NCBI RefSeq assembly: GCF_000372725.1
Contig: NW_005201113.1
Span: forward strand, 192,218-256,217
Origin: Emiliania huxleyi CCMP1516
Lineage: Eukaryota > Haptophyta > Isochrysidales > Noelaerhabdaceae
Length of the DNA stretch: 64,000 nucleotides
Direction of reading: 5' to 3'
Under the pieces are notes generated by a model that was not told the origin of the DNA, made no database searches, and saw nothing but the letters and a program-made list of their open reading frames with translations. The position numbers were made by a program, and so were the translations under genes. Positions 18,585 through 29,669 of this stretch are shown piece by piece; within the stretch, counting starts at the first letter, position 1; each line of letters begins with the position of its first letter.

Positions 18585-20132
18585 TCAGCAAAGCTTAGTG
18601 CTGCTCCAGCTGCCCCGCGCAGCCTCCGCCTCCGCCACCGCCCGCTCCGCCGCCCTCTTCGCCGCCTCCTGCGCCGCCTCCTTCGCCGCCTTCTCTGCCG
18701 CCCTCTCGGCCGCCGCATGCTCCTCGAGGGCGCGCACGCAATCGATGTGGCCCTGCTCCTTGGCAATCTGCAGCGCTGTGTGTCCACTCGCCGCGCGCAG
18801 TTCCGTGTCGGCGCCCGCCCGCAGCAGGCAGCGGAGAGCGGCGGGGTGGTTCTGGTAGGCGGCGATCATCAGCACGGTGTTGCCGTCACTGTCCTGAAGG
18901 TTGATCTCCGCGCCGCGCTGCAGCAGCAGCTCGACCACCCGCTCGTGGCCGCAGAGGGCGGCGAACAGCAGCGCGGTGCCGCCGGCATTGTCCTGCCAGT
19001 CGATCTCCGCGCCGTGCTGCAGCAGCGCGTCGACCACCCGCGCGTGGCCTTGTCGGGCGGCGTACAGCAGCGCGGTGCGGCCTTTACTGTTCTGAAGGTC
19101 GATCGAAGCGCCACGCTGCAGCGACGCCACGGCCAGTCGCTCGTTGCCGCAGGAGGCGGCGGCCATCAGCAGCGTAATGCCGCTCTCATCCTCACGGGTG
19201 AAAGTCGCGTCCACCCGCCCGCCGCCGTCGAGCCACGCCAGCACCGCCTCGCCGCCTCGCCAAGCCGCCTCCACGATCTCCTTGGGGACGGCGTCCTCGC
19301 CCGTTCCACTCTCCACGCCGCCAGAAAAGGACGCGGCAGTTGGTGCCGCCGCTGCCCCCTTGCTCGAGGCGGCATCGCCGTCCGCCCCTGCGCCGCCCGC
19401 CGCGCCGATGTCCTCGGGAACAGGCCCGCTGCTGCCGCCCGAAGCGCTGCCTGCCCCCGCGCCGCCCGCCTCGACCGCCGCCGCGTCGCGCCTCTCCGCC
19501 GCCACCTCGCCGAGAAATGTCTTGACGGCGGCGACGCACTCGGTGTGGCCCTTCTCCTTGGCGATCTGCAGCGCCGTCTTGCCGTCCGCAGTGCGCAGCG
19601 CCATGTCTGCGCCCGCCCGCAGCAACTGGAGCACGACGACAGAATGGCCATTGAAGGCGGCGTTCGCGACCGCAGTGTAGCCGTCGCTGTTCTGCAAGTC
19701 GACCTCTGCCCCGTGCCGTAGAAGCAAGTCGACCAGGCGCTCGAGGCCTCGGTTGGCGGCCAACGTTAGCGCAGTGCAACCGTGGCTGCTCTGTAGGTTG
19801 ATCTCCGCGCCGTGCTGCAGCAGCGTCTCAGCCACCTGCACCTGGCCCGTAGCGGCGGCCGCAATCAGCGCGGTGCTGCCGACGCTGTTATGCGCGTCCG
19901 GCTTCGCGCCCCGCTTCAGCAGAACCTCGACCAGCTGCTTGTGGCCGTTGGTGGCGGCGATCGCCAGGAGCGTCCAGCCACTCACACCGCCACGCTCGCA
20001 CGTCGCATCAACCCGCCCGTCCCCGGCGAGCCACGTCTGCACCACGCCCACGAGCGCGAGCGGCGCAGCAGCCGCCGTTGAAGCGTGTCCGCGCCGGGAG
20101 GCGGCTGAGCCAGCTTTTGGTCGGCCGGGCAT
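18585..20132 (-). CDS. Ankyrin-repeat protein built from a duplicated half
   Basis: 515 residues, single exon, ATG at 20132. Two ankyrin blocks of about five repeats each (about residues 30-205 and 290-465) are joined by a Gly/Ala-rich linker. Each block starts with the same lead: VVQTWLAGDGRVDAT in the first, AVLAWLDGGGRVDATFTRED in the second. Each ends with LLRAGAD, then GKTALQIAKEKGH or GHTALQIAKEQGH. Typical repeat units such as GCTALTLAANRGLERLVDLL are complete. The C-terminal 45 residues are an Ala/Glu-rich helix. It is a protein-binding scaffold; the partner is unknown. The upstream region is shared with the divergent receptor gene at 20616. Confidence 0.9.
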   Translation of the reverse strand: MPGRPKAGSAASRRGHASTAAAAPLALVGVVQTWLAGDGRVDATCERGGVSGWTLLAIAATNGHKQLVEVLLKRGAKPDAHNSVGSTALIAAAATGQVQVAETLLQHGAEINLQSSHGCTALTLAANRGLERLVDLLLRHGAEVDLQNSDGYTAVANAAFNGHSVVVLQLLRAGADMALRTADGKTALQIAKEKGHTECVAAVKTFLGEVAAERRDAAAVEAGGAGAGSASGGSSGPVPEDIGAAGGAGADGDAASSKGAAAAPTAASFSGGVESGTGEDAVPKEIVEAAWRGGEAVLAWLDGGGRVDATFTREDESGITLLMAAASCGNERLAVASLQRGASIDLQNSKGRTALLYAARQGHARVVDALLQHGAEIDWQDNAGGTALLFAALCGHERVVELLLQRGAEINLQDSDGNTVLMIAAYQNHPAALRCLLRAGADTELRAASGHTALQIAKEQGHIDCVRALEEHAAAERAAEKAAKEAAQEAAKRAAERAVAEAEAARGSWSSTKLC

Positions 20133-20202
20133 GAGGGCGCGTGTGGGCGGGAGGAGGGAAGAGAGCGCGCTCCGAGCACAGGGTGTTTCTTTCTTTCCGC
20201 GC

Positions 20203-20271
20203 CAGTCCGCGCCCTTGTCGTGCCAGTGTGCTGTGAGAGAGGCTTGTATCTTAAGAATTCTTTCTTTCGCG
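20203..20271 (+). promoter_or_regulatory. GTGCCAGT...AAGAATTCTTTC element between divergent genes
   Basis: Contains GTGCCAGTGTGCTGTGAGAG, GGCTTGTAT and AAGAATTCTTTCTTTCGCG. The same ordered words are at 51366-51413 and 51808-51856. It lies between the divergent ankyrin and receptor genes. A promoter role is inference from position and repetition. Confidence 0.45.
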
Positions 20272-20615
20272 AAAGAGAACCAGAACGGCGTTGGTCGGCA
20301 AGCTAGTGTCTCTCCTGCCGCTGAGGCTGAGGCCGCGGCGCGCGGGAGAGACCCCTCCCTCAGGACTACTTTCTCTCCTTACATCCGGCGAAAGAAAACC
20401 AAACACCCTGAGCGGACGGAGCGAGCGGGACAGATTCGGGAAAAGAACAAAAGCTGCGAAAATAAACGTCCCCACCTTTGCAGGAAGGATTTTGCAAAAG
20501 CGAGGGGGAGGGGGCGCATAGCGGCGCTGCTGGGGATCTTCTGGCGCAGCGGGTTCTAAAAAGAAAAACGCCCCCCGCCTGTGGCCTTGAATGGACGTGC
20601 CCCGGCGCCTGTAAC

Positions 20616-23600
20616 ATGTTCGCCGTTCTTGCCCTCGTGCCGGCGGCACCGGCGGTGACCGAACCGTGCGCCTGTGCATTGAATTGGACGTATCCAGAGG
20701 GTGGCCAGGCTTGCAGCGAGACGCAGTTCGGTTGCCCGCCGGTCGCGTGCGACGGACCGTACCCACCGTGGTGCGTCGTCGAGTCGCTGCCGTGCACCGA
20801 CACTGACCCTGATTCAGGTATCAACACTGGCGGAGATTGGATTCATTGCGAGCCGGAGTATTCGCCACCGCCGCCGCCGCCGCCCTTTTCTTTTCTTCGC
20901 ATCGGCGCCCTCTTGCCGCGGCAGCTGCCAAGCGGCGAGTTGATGCACCTTGGCCGGGCAGAGGAGCTGACGTCCGTGCTCATGGCAATCGAGGAAATCA
21001 ACAACAAAACAGACGGCGTGGCGGACGATCTGCTTCCAAACACGCAGCTTTTGCTCGCACACCGCGACTCGCGCTGCGACCCGGCATTCGGCAGCGACGC
21101 GGCCTACCAGCTACTGCACCACGCGTTCGACGGCGCCGGCTGCGACGCGCTGGTTGGTGCATACTGCTCAAGCGCGTCCATCCCCGCTGCGAGGCTGGCG
21201 GAGCTGACGGCCACCCCGCAGGTACTCACTCTAAGAGGACCGTGTGAGTGTTGCTTATGCAGTCTATAACGGTTGCTGACTCAACTGCTATTAGGTCTCT
21301 CACTCCTCTCAGAGCCCGGAATTGAGCGGCGACGACTTTCCCTTCTTTGCGCGGGTTGTCACCTCTGACTCCCTCATGGCTGTGGCTTTGGCTGAGGCCA
21401 CTCGAAATCTCCTCGGCGTCAAGCGCGTGGCCACCATTGCGTGCACGGACGCATACTGCACCGCCGGCGTGGCGGCCTTTGAGGCGGCTGCGTCTGCTCA
21501 AGGAATCACTGTCCTTGAGTCCGTCCGCTTCGAAAACGGTCAGAGCAACCTCGGCGAGCCCCTCGCTGCTTTGCGCGCCTCGTGTGCGACCGTCTTTGTC
21601 ACCATTGCTCAAGCAGAGGATGCAGATCGCCTTTTGGAGCAAGCCCTCGGTGCACGGCTCGTCGGCCCTGAATTCACCTGGGTTGGCGACATCGGTCTGT
21701 TCGGAGGGCTGGGCTCGCTGGCCGGCCGTGGCCTCCCCGTGGACGATTTCCGCGGAATACTCGCGATCACAAACTCAATTGCGCCAAGCGTGGCGTACGA
21801 CGGCTACGCCTCTCGCAAGCGCGCGCGGCCATCCACGCTCGGCGACGGGACAAATTGCGACCCGGCAGACGACGACGAGGGGCACAAACTCTGGTCAGTT
21901 GATACGGATGAGGATAGAGCGCCACGCTGCTTCGGTGCCAACAATCAGTTTCCCGAGAGCGTCTATGCCCCGAGAGCTTACGACGCTGTGTACGCTGTGG
22001 CGCACGCAGTCCAAGCGCTGGTGGACGACCCGTTGGTTCAGCGTATCGACGGCGACGCTTTGATGGCGGCCCTTCTCGCCGTCCGGTTCGAGGGCGTGAC
22101 GGGCAAAATCTCCTTCTCATCCGAGCCGGCCACCCTCGGCGATCGCGCGGATGGCGTCCTTTACGACGTGATGAACGTGAACGCGTCAGGCGCGTGGGTC
22201 AAGCTGGGCACCTGGCAGCCGGCCGACAACTGGGAGCAGAGCTTTGCCGGCAACGGTCAGGCGCTGACGAGGCCAACGCCCGACAACAGCAAGCCGCCAG
22301 AACTCGTGGGCGATACGCTGCGCGTCGGAGTCTTTTGTGATCATTCGCCTTTGTCCTTCGTATACGAGCAATGCCAGCACATGATGCACATCATTGACCG
22401 GATCAATGACAAGAAGGACGGCTTCCTCGATGACTTACTTCCGGATCACAGGCTCTTTTACTCTATGGTTCAGGCAGGGGTCGGTTGTGAAGAGACTGAG
22501 GAATCCATGCGAAGCAAGTTCGATCAGCTGTATTCCGACTTGAATGGAGTCGTCGCCACCATCGGCCCGTTCTGCTCGGATGACGTGGCTGCTGTGACAG
22601 CCGCCGAGTGGCGCGCTGGAGCCGACATCTCCACCGTCGTGCTCTCGCCGTCGTCGACGGCTCCGATCTTGGCGAACGTAGGCGCATACCCGAACCTGTT
22701 GCGCCTCTCGAGCAACGACAAGCACATCGCGTCTGCCCTTGCAGCACTCGCAGAGCGGCTGAGATGGCAAGCCATTTGCGTGCTCCATGACGACAGTCTA
22801 TGGGGACGTGGGGCCATGCAGTCTTTCACCTCAGCCTTTGAGAGCTCAGGTGGGAAAGTCGTGAACAATGGTACGGCGGAATTTTCCAAGGCAGCTTTTG
22901 ACGGCGGCAACTTGACAGGGAGCAACCTGCTCGACCAGCTCGAAGACTGCCCTTCGCAAATCATCCTCCTTGTTGCCTACCCGGCTGCGCAGCGGGCGGT
23001 GTTTGCTGCCGCCTATGACGAAGACCGGCTTTGGGGGCCGGGCTACGCTTGGCTCAACGCGTATCCGGCTGAGTCGGCCTTCTACAATGCAGATGGCTCG
23101 GTGAACACGTCCGCTGTGCTTGGCTCGGAAGGGTTGCTCGGAGTCATCGAGTCATCCGGCGTGAGCAGCGCGTCCGACCTCAGCCTCAAGTATCGGGCGC
23201 TGTGGGATGAGGTGTCGAGCAGTCAAGGCTGCACCAACATGAGCCCGCAGTCCCGACCCTTCTGCGACCACGACGACGACGCCTCGACCCTTCCCGATTA
23301 CACGGCAATGCACGTGGATGCAGTGATCAAGCTTGCAGTCTCTGCCGATGCTACGATCCGCAACGGCTCACGGCCAGAAGACGCAGATGCGCTGTTTGCG
23401 ACGATGCTGGCAGCTGACACCGTTACGGGGCTGAGTGGGCCTAATGTTTTCGACGCCAGCGGAGATCGACTCGGCACCTTAAACGTGCTCAACTACCGGC
23501 TGCTCACCGAAGCTTCTCAGTCAGGGCGCCGCCTTGGCGTATTTCTACCGCGTTCGTTGCTTGAGTTCTCAATCGTGGGCAGCTACTCTACCGCAACCTC

Positions 23601-25287
23601 GACGCTGCAGCTACCAGACGTTGGCGCTCTCGTCTTTTCGGGAGGGTCGACGGAGGTGCCACAGCACTCCTCCCCTCCTCCGCCGCCTCCGCCGCCATCA
23701 CCTCCTCCTGAGCCGCCGTTGAGCACTGGAGTACTCGTCGTGATCGTCTTGCTTTCGATCCTGACCCCCGTCGTCGTGATTTGGGTCGCCGTTCGAGAGT
23801 GGCGCCGTCGGCGGGAGCGCGAGCACGAACGGACAAGACGGCAGTGGCTGAGATATCTCTCAACGGGACAGCCCGTGCAGCTGGAGCCGCTCACAGACGG
23901 CAACAAGTACCATCTCTTTCTGTCCCATTCGTGGCTTTCCGGACAGGATGCTGTCCGAGTGATGAAGGAACGGCTGCTCGATCTGTTGCCAGACACGAAG
24001 ATCTTTCTCGACGTGGACGACTTGGCGTCCGGGCGAGGCGCAGCCGAGGTTGCTGTGTCCAAGATCCTCATCGTCTTTATGTCGGATGGCTACCTCACGC
24101 GCCCCAACACCGTGCGCGAACTGCTTCGGGCGATGACCCTTGAAAAGAGCATCATCACCGTCTTCGATGAGCGCAGCGTCTACATGGACAAAGATGTGCT
24201 CAGAGCAGCGATCGACGCAGCTTGCCTGAACCTTTCGAGGTGGGCTCTCGACGGCGCCTTGGCGAGCTGGGGCACAGAGGTCCCAACTGCGGCCGACATC
24301 TTTGCTGCGCTGACAGCCCGGCCTCTGCTGTGGACTCGTGTTCCAGCTTTCATGAACGTCACTTTGCACGCGTGCGTGACACCGCTGGTTCAGCCCAAGG
24401 CGCCCATGATGCAATCTGTCCCGTCTTGGGCGCCCATGTTGCGACCAAGCGCAGACGGGAAAGCGGTTCTCTCCCCGGAGGCGCTCGAGCGCGCAATCGA
24501 GATGACGCAGACTGCTGCTGAGCCTGGCGCGGCGGCTTCGATGAGGCTGTACACGCGAGCCGGCATCAGCTTCACCTGGCAGAGGCTCCGCGTTGGAGAG
24601 AGCTTTCGAATCTACGCCAGCCCACACAACCCCGGCGCGCTCGAGCTCACCCAGGAGCTGTCTTGCCTGCTGCAGCAACTCGACATAGAGCTCGAAGTGA
24701 CGACCTCCGTCGCCGACCTCACGGCCTGCAGCCACATGCTGCTGTACCTCGACAAGCGCACCTGGACGGACGATGACCAGCGGATAGCCGCGCTCTCGAG
24801 CGACGTGAAGGCCGCCCTGGCCAGGCGCGTCCACCTGCTTCTGGTTCACGAGAGCGAGCCGTTTGAGTACATGGAGGGCAGCCACGCCGGCGTCAAGTTC
24901 GACGACCTCCTTGACTGCGTGGATGGCGGCACCCCCATAGAGCTGCTTCAGCGACAGGTGAGTCCCCGCGCTCGCTGCATCAGCACGCGTAGCACAGTGC
25001 CGTCGACTCACCTCCACCTCTGTCTCGCTCAGGTCTACTCGGAGGTTGCGGTGCCGCTCAAAGAAGGCATCTATCGGCCCGCAAGCCTGCTGCTGCTCGC
25101 ACGCGCTGTCAGCGACCAGACGCGGGCTTCGGCGCTGCGACAGCTCACTTCTTCATCCAAAGAGCTGCGCCTGCCCTCTACGACTTTGGCGGAGGGCAGT
25201 GCAAGTCTGATGAGCCGGACGAAACATGACCGCTCGAGCCGGCAGAGCACCACACTACATGGACGGAGGGCGCTCCCTCCTCTCTGA
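20616..25287 (+). CDS. Receptor: two periplasmic-binding-type ligand domains, one membrane helix, TIR-like cytoplasmic region
   Basis: 1501 residues in exons 20616-21221, 21313-24957 and 25033-25287, all phase 0 with GT-AG introns. The start MFAVLALVPAAPAV is a signal peptide. Residues of about 93-530 (FLRIGALLPRQL, GCDALVGAYCSSASIPAARL, FPFFARVVTSDS) and 537-985 (LRVGVFCDHSPL, LNGVVATIGPFCSDD) are two ANF-receptor/Leu-Ile-Val-binding-like domains. A Pro/Ser stalk leads to the helix GVLVVIVLLSILTPVVVIWV (about 1007-1028) and basic RRRR. Then comes a TIR-like domain (about 1065-1180): YHLFLSHSW, GQDAVRVMKERLL, KIFLDVDDLASG, LIVFMSDGYLTRPNTVREL, with the Glu at the NADase-type position kept. 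A second, weaker alpha/beta unit (about 1299-1450) has HMLLYLDKRTW, VHLLLVHESE and VAVPLKEGIYRPASL. It likely senses small ligands at the cell surface and signals through the TIR region; ligand and output are unknown. Confidence 0.85.
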
Positions 25288-27100
25288 GGGTTACCTGCCC
25301 GGCATTTGGGCACCACTTCTCTTTGCTCACTCTACAGTCGTTGCCAAGGTAAGCTAGCATCTTTGGTACGGCTGTGAGCGCAGCCGCCTCGTCCTCTGTC
25401 GTCCTAGATAATGTACAATTGCACTTGTAGTACTGCTCGCAAAACTGCCTAGACGTTGGCTGAGTGGTTCTGTGTGTCGCTCCTCTGTGCGCCCGGTTCC
25501 CCCGCACCCGCACAATCTCGCGTCCTCAATCACTCTGCTGCCGACGCGGAGACGCCTCCGCGCAAGGTTCAACGCATGGCGCACGAGCTCTCGTGACCTT
25601 TCCACCGCTTTTGCACGCGCAGAAGCGCCTCCTGCTGCAGAAATCTCTGCTCCAGTGTCAGCAGCGGCGGCACCATTGAGTCCGTCGCAAGGCAAGGCAC
25701 TCGCGCAGGTTGCAAAGCGCGTCGGCCGCTGCCAAGGCGGCTCGCGGCTCTCTGACAAGACAGCACAGTTTCCGCGTGGCGTGACTCCGAGCGAAGCGCC
25801 GCTCGTGGAGACCTACACAAGCACCTGCGCAAGCACGCACTTCGGACTGTCGATCCGGAGGTCCTCGGCCTCCACAACCTTGAGCCGACGGACGAGGCGC
25901 TGACGCAGGCGCAAGCGGATCAGATTCTCAAAGAAGTGGTCGCCGTCCTCGACGACACTGCTTCGGCAGCGTGCACCTCAATCCTGCACCGAGAGAGAGA
26001 GAGAGAGAGAGATGGTCTTCACGCCGGTGGGAGGCACCGAGGCGTCTAGGGCGCTCAGCTCTACCTTAAGCTCCTGAGGGGCGCGTGGTTTTAACCACGT
26101 AGTAGGACTACAACCCACCACAGACACCCTCCCCACTCCTCACGTGTACACACTCCCTCACCCTCTCCTCTCTCCTGTCTCTCTCTCTCCTCTCTCTCTC
26201 TCCTCTCCTTGTCTGTGCTGTCTGCCTGACTCAGGCACTAACTCTGCCGATGCGTGATTGTGTGTGGGCTGCTCCGAGGGGGCCCTCTGTGCGATCCGAC
26301 GGGTAGGGGGGCTGTGCCCGGGCGGTGTCCGGTGTGGAGTCCCCTTCTGATCCCGCCTGGGATGTTGGGTGTGAGGTTGTGGCGGCTTCGATCCCAAGGG
26401 GGGGAGCTGATCCCACTCAATAACCAACTCTCAGGGGCAGTAGGTGGGCGAGCTTCAGGCACGCTCATCTCGATCGTCAAGACGTTGCTACGCGCGGTCT
26501 TCCGCGGGGGGAGCTGCGTCGACGGGTGCGGGACCGCGGCGCAGCCAGTGCCGCGGCGAGGCCTCCGGCTGTTTGCGGCGGGCGGCTTGCTGCTCGCTGC
26601 GATGGCGAAAAACTCGTCTCGCCACACGCCAAGGGCTTATGCTCTGGCGAGACGTGAGGCGCATGCGCCCAGGAGGGGAGGGGGCATGTGTAACGACACT
26701 GCTAGAGATGCCTTTCGGGGCCCAGAGATAAAACTTCTGTGATGCCATGCGTGACCTAGTAGTGTCCCCAGCTATGGGCGTGTCCACGTTGGAGCCAGGT
26801 GTGGTGTGGGCGCGAGAATAGCTCCGCCGTTCATGGAGGCAACCGATGCGAGTCGACTGGTGTGTGTCGTCGTGGTTTCGTATCAAGAATTCTCTCTCTC
26901 AATCCTGCACCGTGTTTGTTATGACCCCCCCCAATGAGCACACCAGCGAGGGAGGGCGAGACGATCGAGGGGTCCCGTACCATGCGGAATCGACCCTATC
27001 CAGTGCTCAAGTGCTCATCGTAGAAAGAAAGAAAGAAAGAAAGAAAACACACAACCCAAGGGAGGGACTCATCGTAGAGTCCGAGCACAAGCGAATCAAC
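25288..27100. other. Intergenic region, simple repeats, no confident gene
   Basis: A GA dinucleotide run is at 25991-26011, CT-rich runs at 26170-26215 and a GAAA run at 27024-27044. A stretch near 25752-26049 stays open on the plus strand and encodes a helix-like EPTDEALTQAQADQILKEVV, but has no ATG and no recognised family. It may be a lost exon. Confidence 0.4.
26907..27021. repeat. Inverted dispersed repeat, arm 2 (pairs with 8925-9055)
   Basis: Reverse-complement copy of 8925-9055, with a C tract where the other copy has a G tract. It is followed directly by the GAAA microsatellite and an inverted CCCTTGGGTTGT word as in the SINE-like repeat. Confidence 0.75.
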
Positions 27101-27123
27101 ACTTGATTTTTCTCCCAGCTCCG

Positions 27124-28272
27124 ATGGCCTCCCACCGCATCGGCGCCCGCGTCGCGGGCCTCTCGCCAGCGCAGCTGTGCGCCATCATCGAGGCGCAGGC
27201 GGGCGCGAGCGACGCCGCGCTGCGCGTGGCGGAGGAGCACGCCGCACGGCTCGTGGAGCAGCCCGAGTGGGTGCTCTCCGAGGTCCTCCTCTCGCCGGAC
27301 CTCGCCCCGCACATCCTCGCCCATCTGCCGACCAAGGAGCACGCCGCCAAGGGGACGTGCCGCGCGTGGCGCCGCGGCTGGAAGGAGACGCTGAAGAAGC
27401 GCAAGAGGCCGCGCCTGCTCGTGATCGGCGGTGAAGGCAGCAACGACGAGTTCGTCTACTCGGTGGAGCGGTACGACCCGTCAACGAATGCGCGGGAGGA
27501 GAAGGCGATGGCGCCGATGCCGTCGACACGAAGCTATGTCGGCACGGCGGTCCTCGATGGCAAGCTCTACGCGGCGGGCGGCCATGATGAGGCTGACGAA
27601 GCAACTTCCAACCTTTTGGAGCGGTACGATTTTGAAACGAACGCGTGGGAGGCGGTGGCGTCGATGGGGACGGCGCGGCAGGAACACGCCGTGGCGGTGC
27701 TCGACGACAAGCTGTACGCTGTGGGAGGCTTCAACTACGACGACGGCTACCTCAGCTCGGTCGAGCGGTACGACCCGGCGACGAACGCGTGGGAGGCGGT
27801 AGCGCCGATGACGACGGCGCGGCATGAACACGCCATGGCGGTGCTCGACGACAAGCTGTACGCTGTCGGAGGCTATAACGACGACGACCACTACCTCAGC
27901 TCAGTCGAGCGGTACGACCCCGCCACGAACGCGTGGGAAGCGGTGGCGCCGATGGCGGAGGCGCGGCAGTCTGGCGTGGCGGTGCTCGACGGCAAGCTGT
28001 ACGCTGTGGGCGGGTACGGTGGTGGCCACCTCAGCTCGGTGGAGCGGTACGACCCGGGGACGGGTGCGTGGGAGACGGTGGCGCCGCTGACGATGGCTCG
28101 CTTCGGGGCCGGGGTGGCGGCGCTGGAAGGCAAGCTTTACGCTGTGGGCGGCAGAATTCTCGATCCTGACAGGCCGGTTCACTCGGTGGAGCGGTTCGAC
28201 CCGGCCTCGAACGCCTGGGAGGAGGTGGCGCCGATGGCAACGGCGCGGGCCTTTCCTTTCGCGCTCCTGTAG
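27124..28272 (+). CDS. F-box-like kelch-repeat protein
   Basis: 382 residues from the ATG at 27124. The N-terminal helix (ARVAGLSPAQLCAIIEAQAG) is followed by LAPHILAHLPTKEHAAKGT and CRAWRRGWKE (about 70-105), an F-box-like motif. Six kelch repeats follow, each of the form LDGKLYAVGG...SVERYDPATNAWEAVAPM..AR, giving a six-bladed propeller. This is the layout of kelch-type SCF substrate receptors. The repeats are nearly identical at DNA level. The C-terminus ARAFPFALL closes the last blade. The GAAA microsatellite and inverted repeat end about 80 bp upstream. Confidence 0.9.
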   Translation: MASHRIGARVAGLSPAQLCAIIEAQAGASDAALRVAEEHAARLVEQPEWVLSEVLLSPDLAPHILAHLPTKEHAAKGTCRAWRRGWKETLKKRKRPRLLVIGGEGSNDEFVYSVERYDPSTNAREEKAMAPMPSTRSYVGTAVLDGKLYAAGGHDEADEATSNLLERYDFETNAWEAVASMGTARQEHAVAVLDDKLYAVGGFNYDDGYLSSVERYDPATNAWEAVAPMTTARHEHAMAVLDDKLYAVGGYNDDDHYLSSVERYDPATNAWEAVAPMAEARQSGVAVLDGKLYAVGGYGGGHLSSVERYDPGTGAWETVAPLTMARFGAGVAALEGKLYAVGGRILDPDRPVHSVERFDPASNAWEEVAPMATARAFPFALL

Positions 28273-29650
28273 GCAGGGGCATAGGTGAGCTGTGAGCTGC
28301 GAGAGAGAGCGGCATGGACCCGGACGGGACGGACGAGGGCGAGACGAGACGAGACGAGACGAGGCGGACGACCTCGAAACAGCGTTGGGCATGCTACGAC
28401 CTACAGCACGCCGTCGTTGCCCGGCGCGGCCGAGCGCATCTCGGTCACATTTCGCCAGGTGTGGTGCCAAGCCAGAGGGCCAAGTTCGAGAAGATGATCA
28501 TTTTACGCCGTGGACGCATGGCGCTGTCGTTCCGTAGCCACGTCGTGCGGCAGTGGGTTTACGATACGTGTCGTTCGTATACAGGGTCCGTTCAGAGGGT
28601 ACTGATCAGCGTTCTCTATTTCCTCGATCAAAGAATCCGCGCGCTGCCGCACCACGCGATCGTCGCTGCTCGCTCGCCGCTCTCCTCAATTCTCAATAGA
28701 CCTTGAGGAGCTGGTCTCCGTCTCGTATTAAAAAAAATCAATCACCTCGGAGAGAGCGGCCCTCTAGCAGCGGCGTTGTCCGTTGAGCGGACTGTCTCCT
28801 CGGACGCTCGCCCATCGAAGTGTCAGCTCTCTCTCTCACCGCGACGCAAGAATTCTTTTTTGTCGACAACGCTAGTCTCACAATGCTGACTTACCCATAC
28901 TAATACGGACCCTCTACGATGCGGCTCCGCCTCTTCTCGTCTCGTTGTCGCTTGTCGCCTGTGCGGCCGCCGCCTCCTCCGAGCTGGCGTTCCGCGGCAC
29001 TCCAAGGCCGATCAGCTGGTTGCCGCGGGGGCGGAGCCGTGCCGGCCGCGTGGGCGCCTCCGTCGTACGGCAGCCCTGGCTCTGCGTGGCTGGGCCATCC
29101 TCTCCAACTGGCTCTACTTTTTCTCTCCCTCGGCCTCAACGCCGACACACACCGCCGCGCGCGCACGCACGCGGCCAGTCTCCGCGCGCGCGCCGCGCAG
29201 CGGTACACCTGCTCAAAGAAAATGAAAGAATCGGAGCTCACGTCGCCACCGCCTCCGCCCCGGTCGGCACACGGCAGCACGACCCCAGCACATACAGGCT
29301 CGCAGCAGCAGGACGAGAGTGCGGTCGACGGAAAGTGCGGCCTGGGCCGCTGTGGACCTCCCGGCGCAGCTAACTACGGCTTTAGTAGCTTTGAAAGCGG
29401 TCGGGGCTCCGGCCCAAGCGCCAGCGGCCTCCCCGTGCACCCTCAGCAGAGCTGCGGCGGCGGCGGCGGCTGCTGCTTGGGTTGGCGGCGAGCAAGCGCG
29501 CGACGTCGACACGTCGTGCAACGCGTACGTGGCGACGTAGCAGAGGATGAAGGAGGAGGACGCCGAGCTCGAGCGTGTACTTGTAGAGGGCACCCCGCCG
29601 CCTTGACGCAGCGCGGCCCAGCCAACGCGGGGCGCCCTCCCACCTCCGTT
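28273..29650. other. Intergenic region, no confident gene
   Basis: A GACGA pentamer run is at 28336-28362, and a promoter-like AAGAATTCTTTTTTGTCG at 28848-28865. Several frames are open between 28919 and 29842 because of the GC bias; a Gly/Pro/Arg-rich frame from 28919 has no recognisable domain. If the promoter-like motif is real, a gene may start near 28919. Confidence 0.35.
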
Positions 29651-29669
29651 CTGTCGCGGGTGCGAGCGA

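Noticed and set aside
25445-25520. Possible tRNA (GTTGGCTGAGTGGTTC resembles a Ser/Leu D-arm)
   Set aside because: No anticodon stem, T-arm or acceptor stem could be folded around it.
26038-26110. Small hairpin GTGGTTTTAACCAC as a riboswitch or tRNA remnant
   Set aside because: Stem of only six pairs with a two-base loop; no context.
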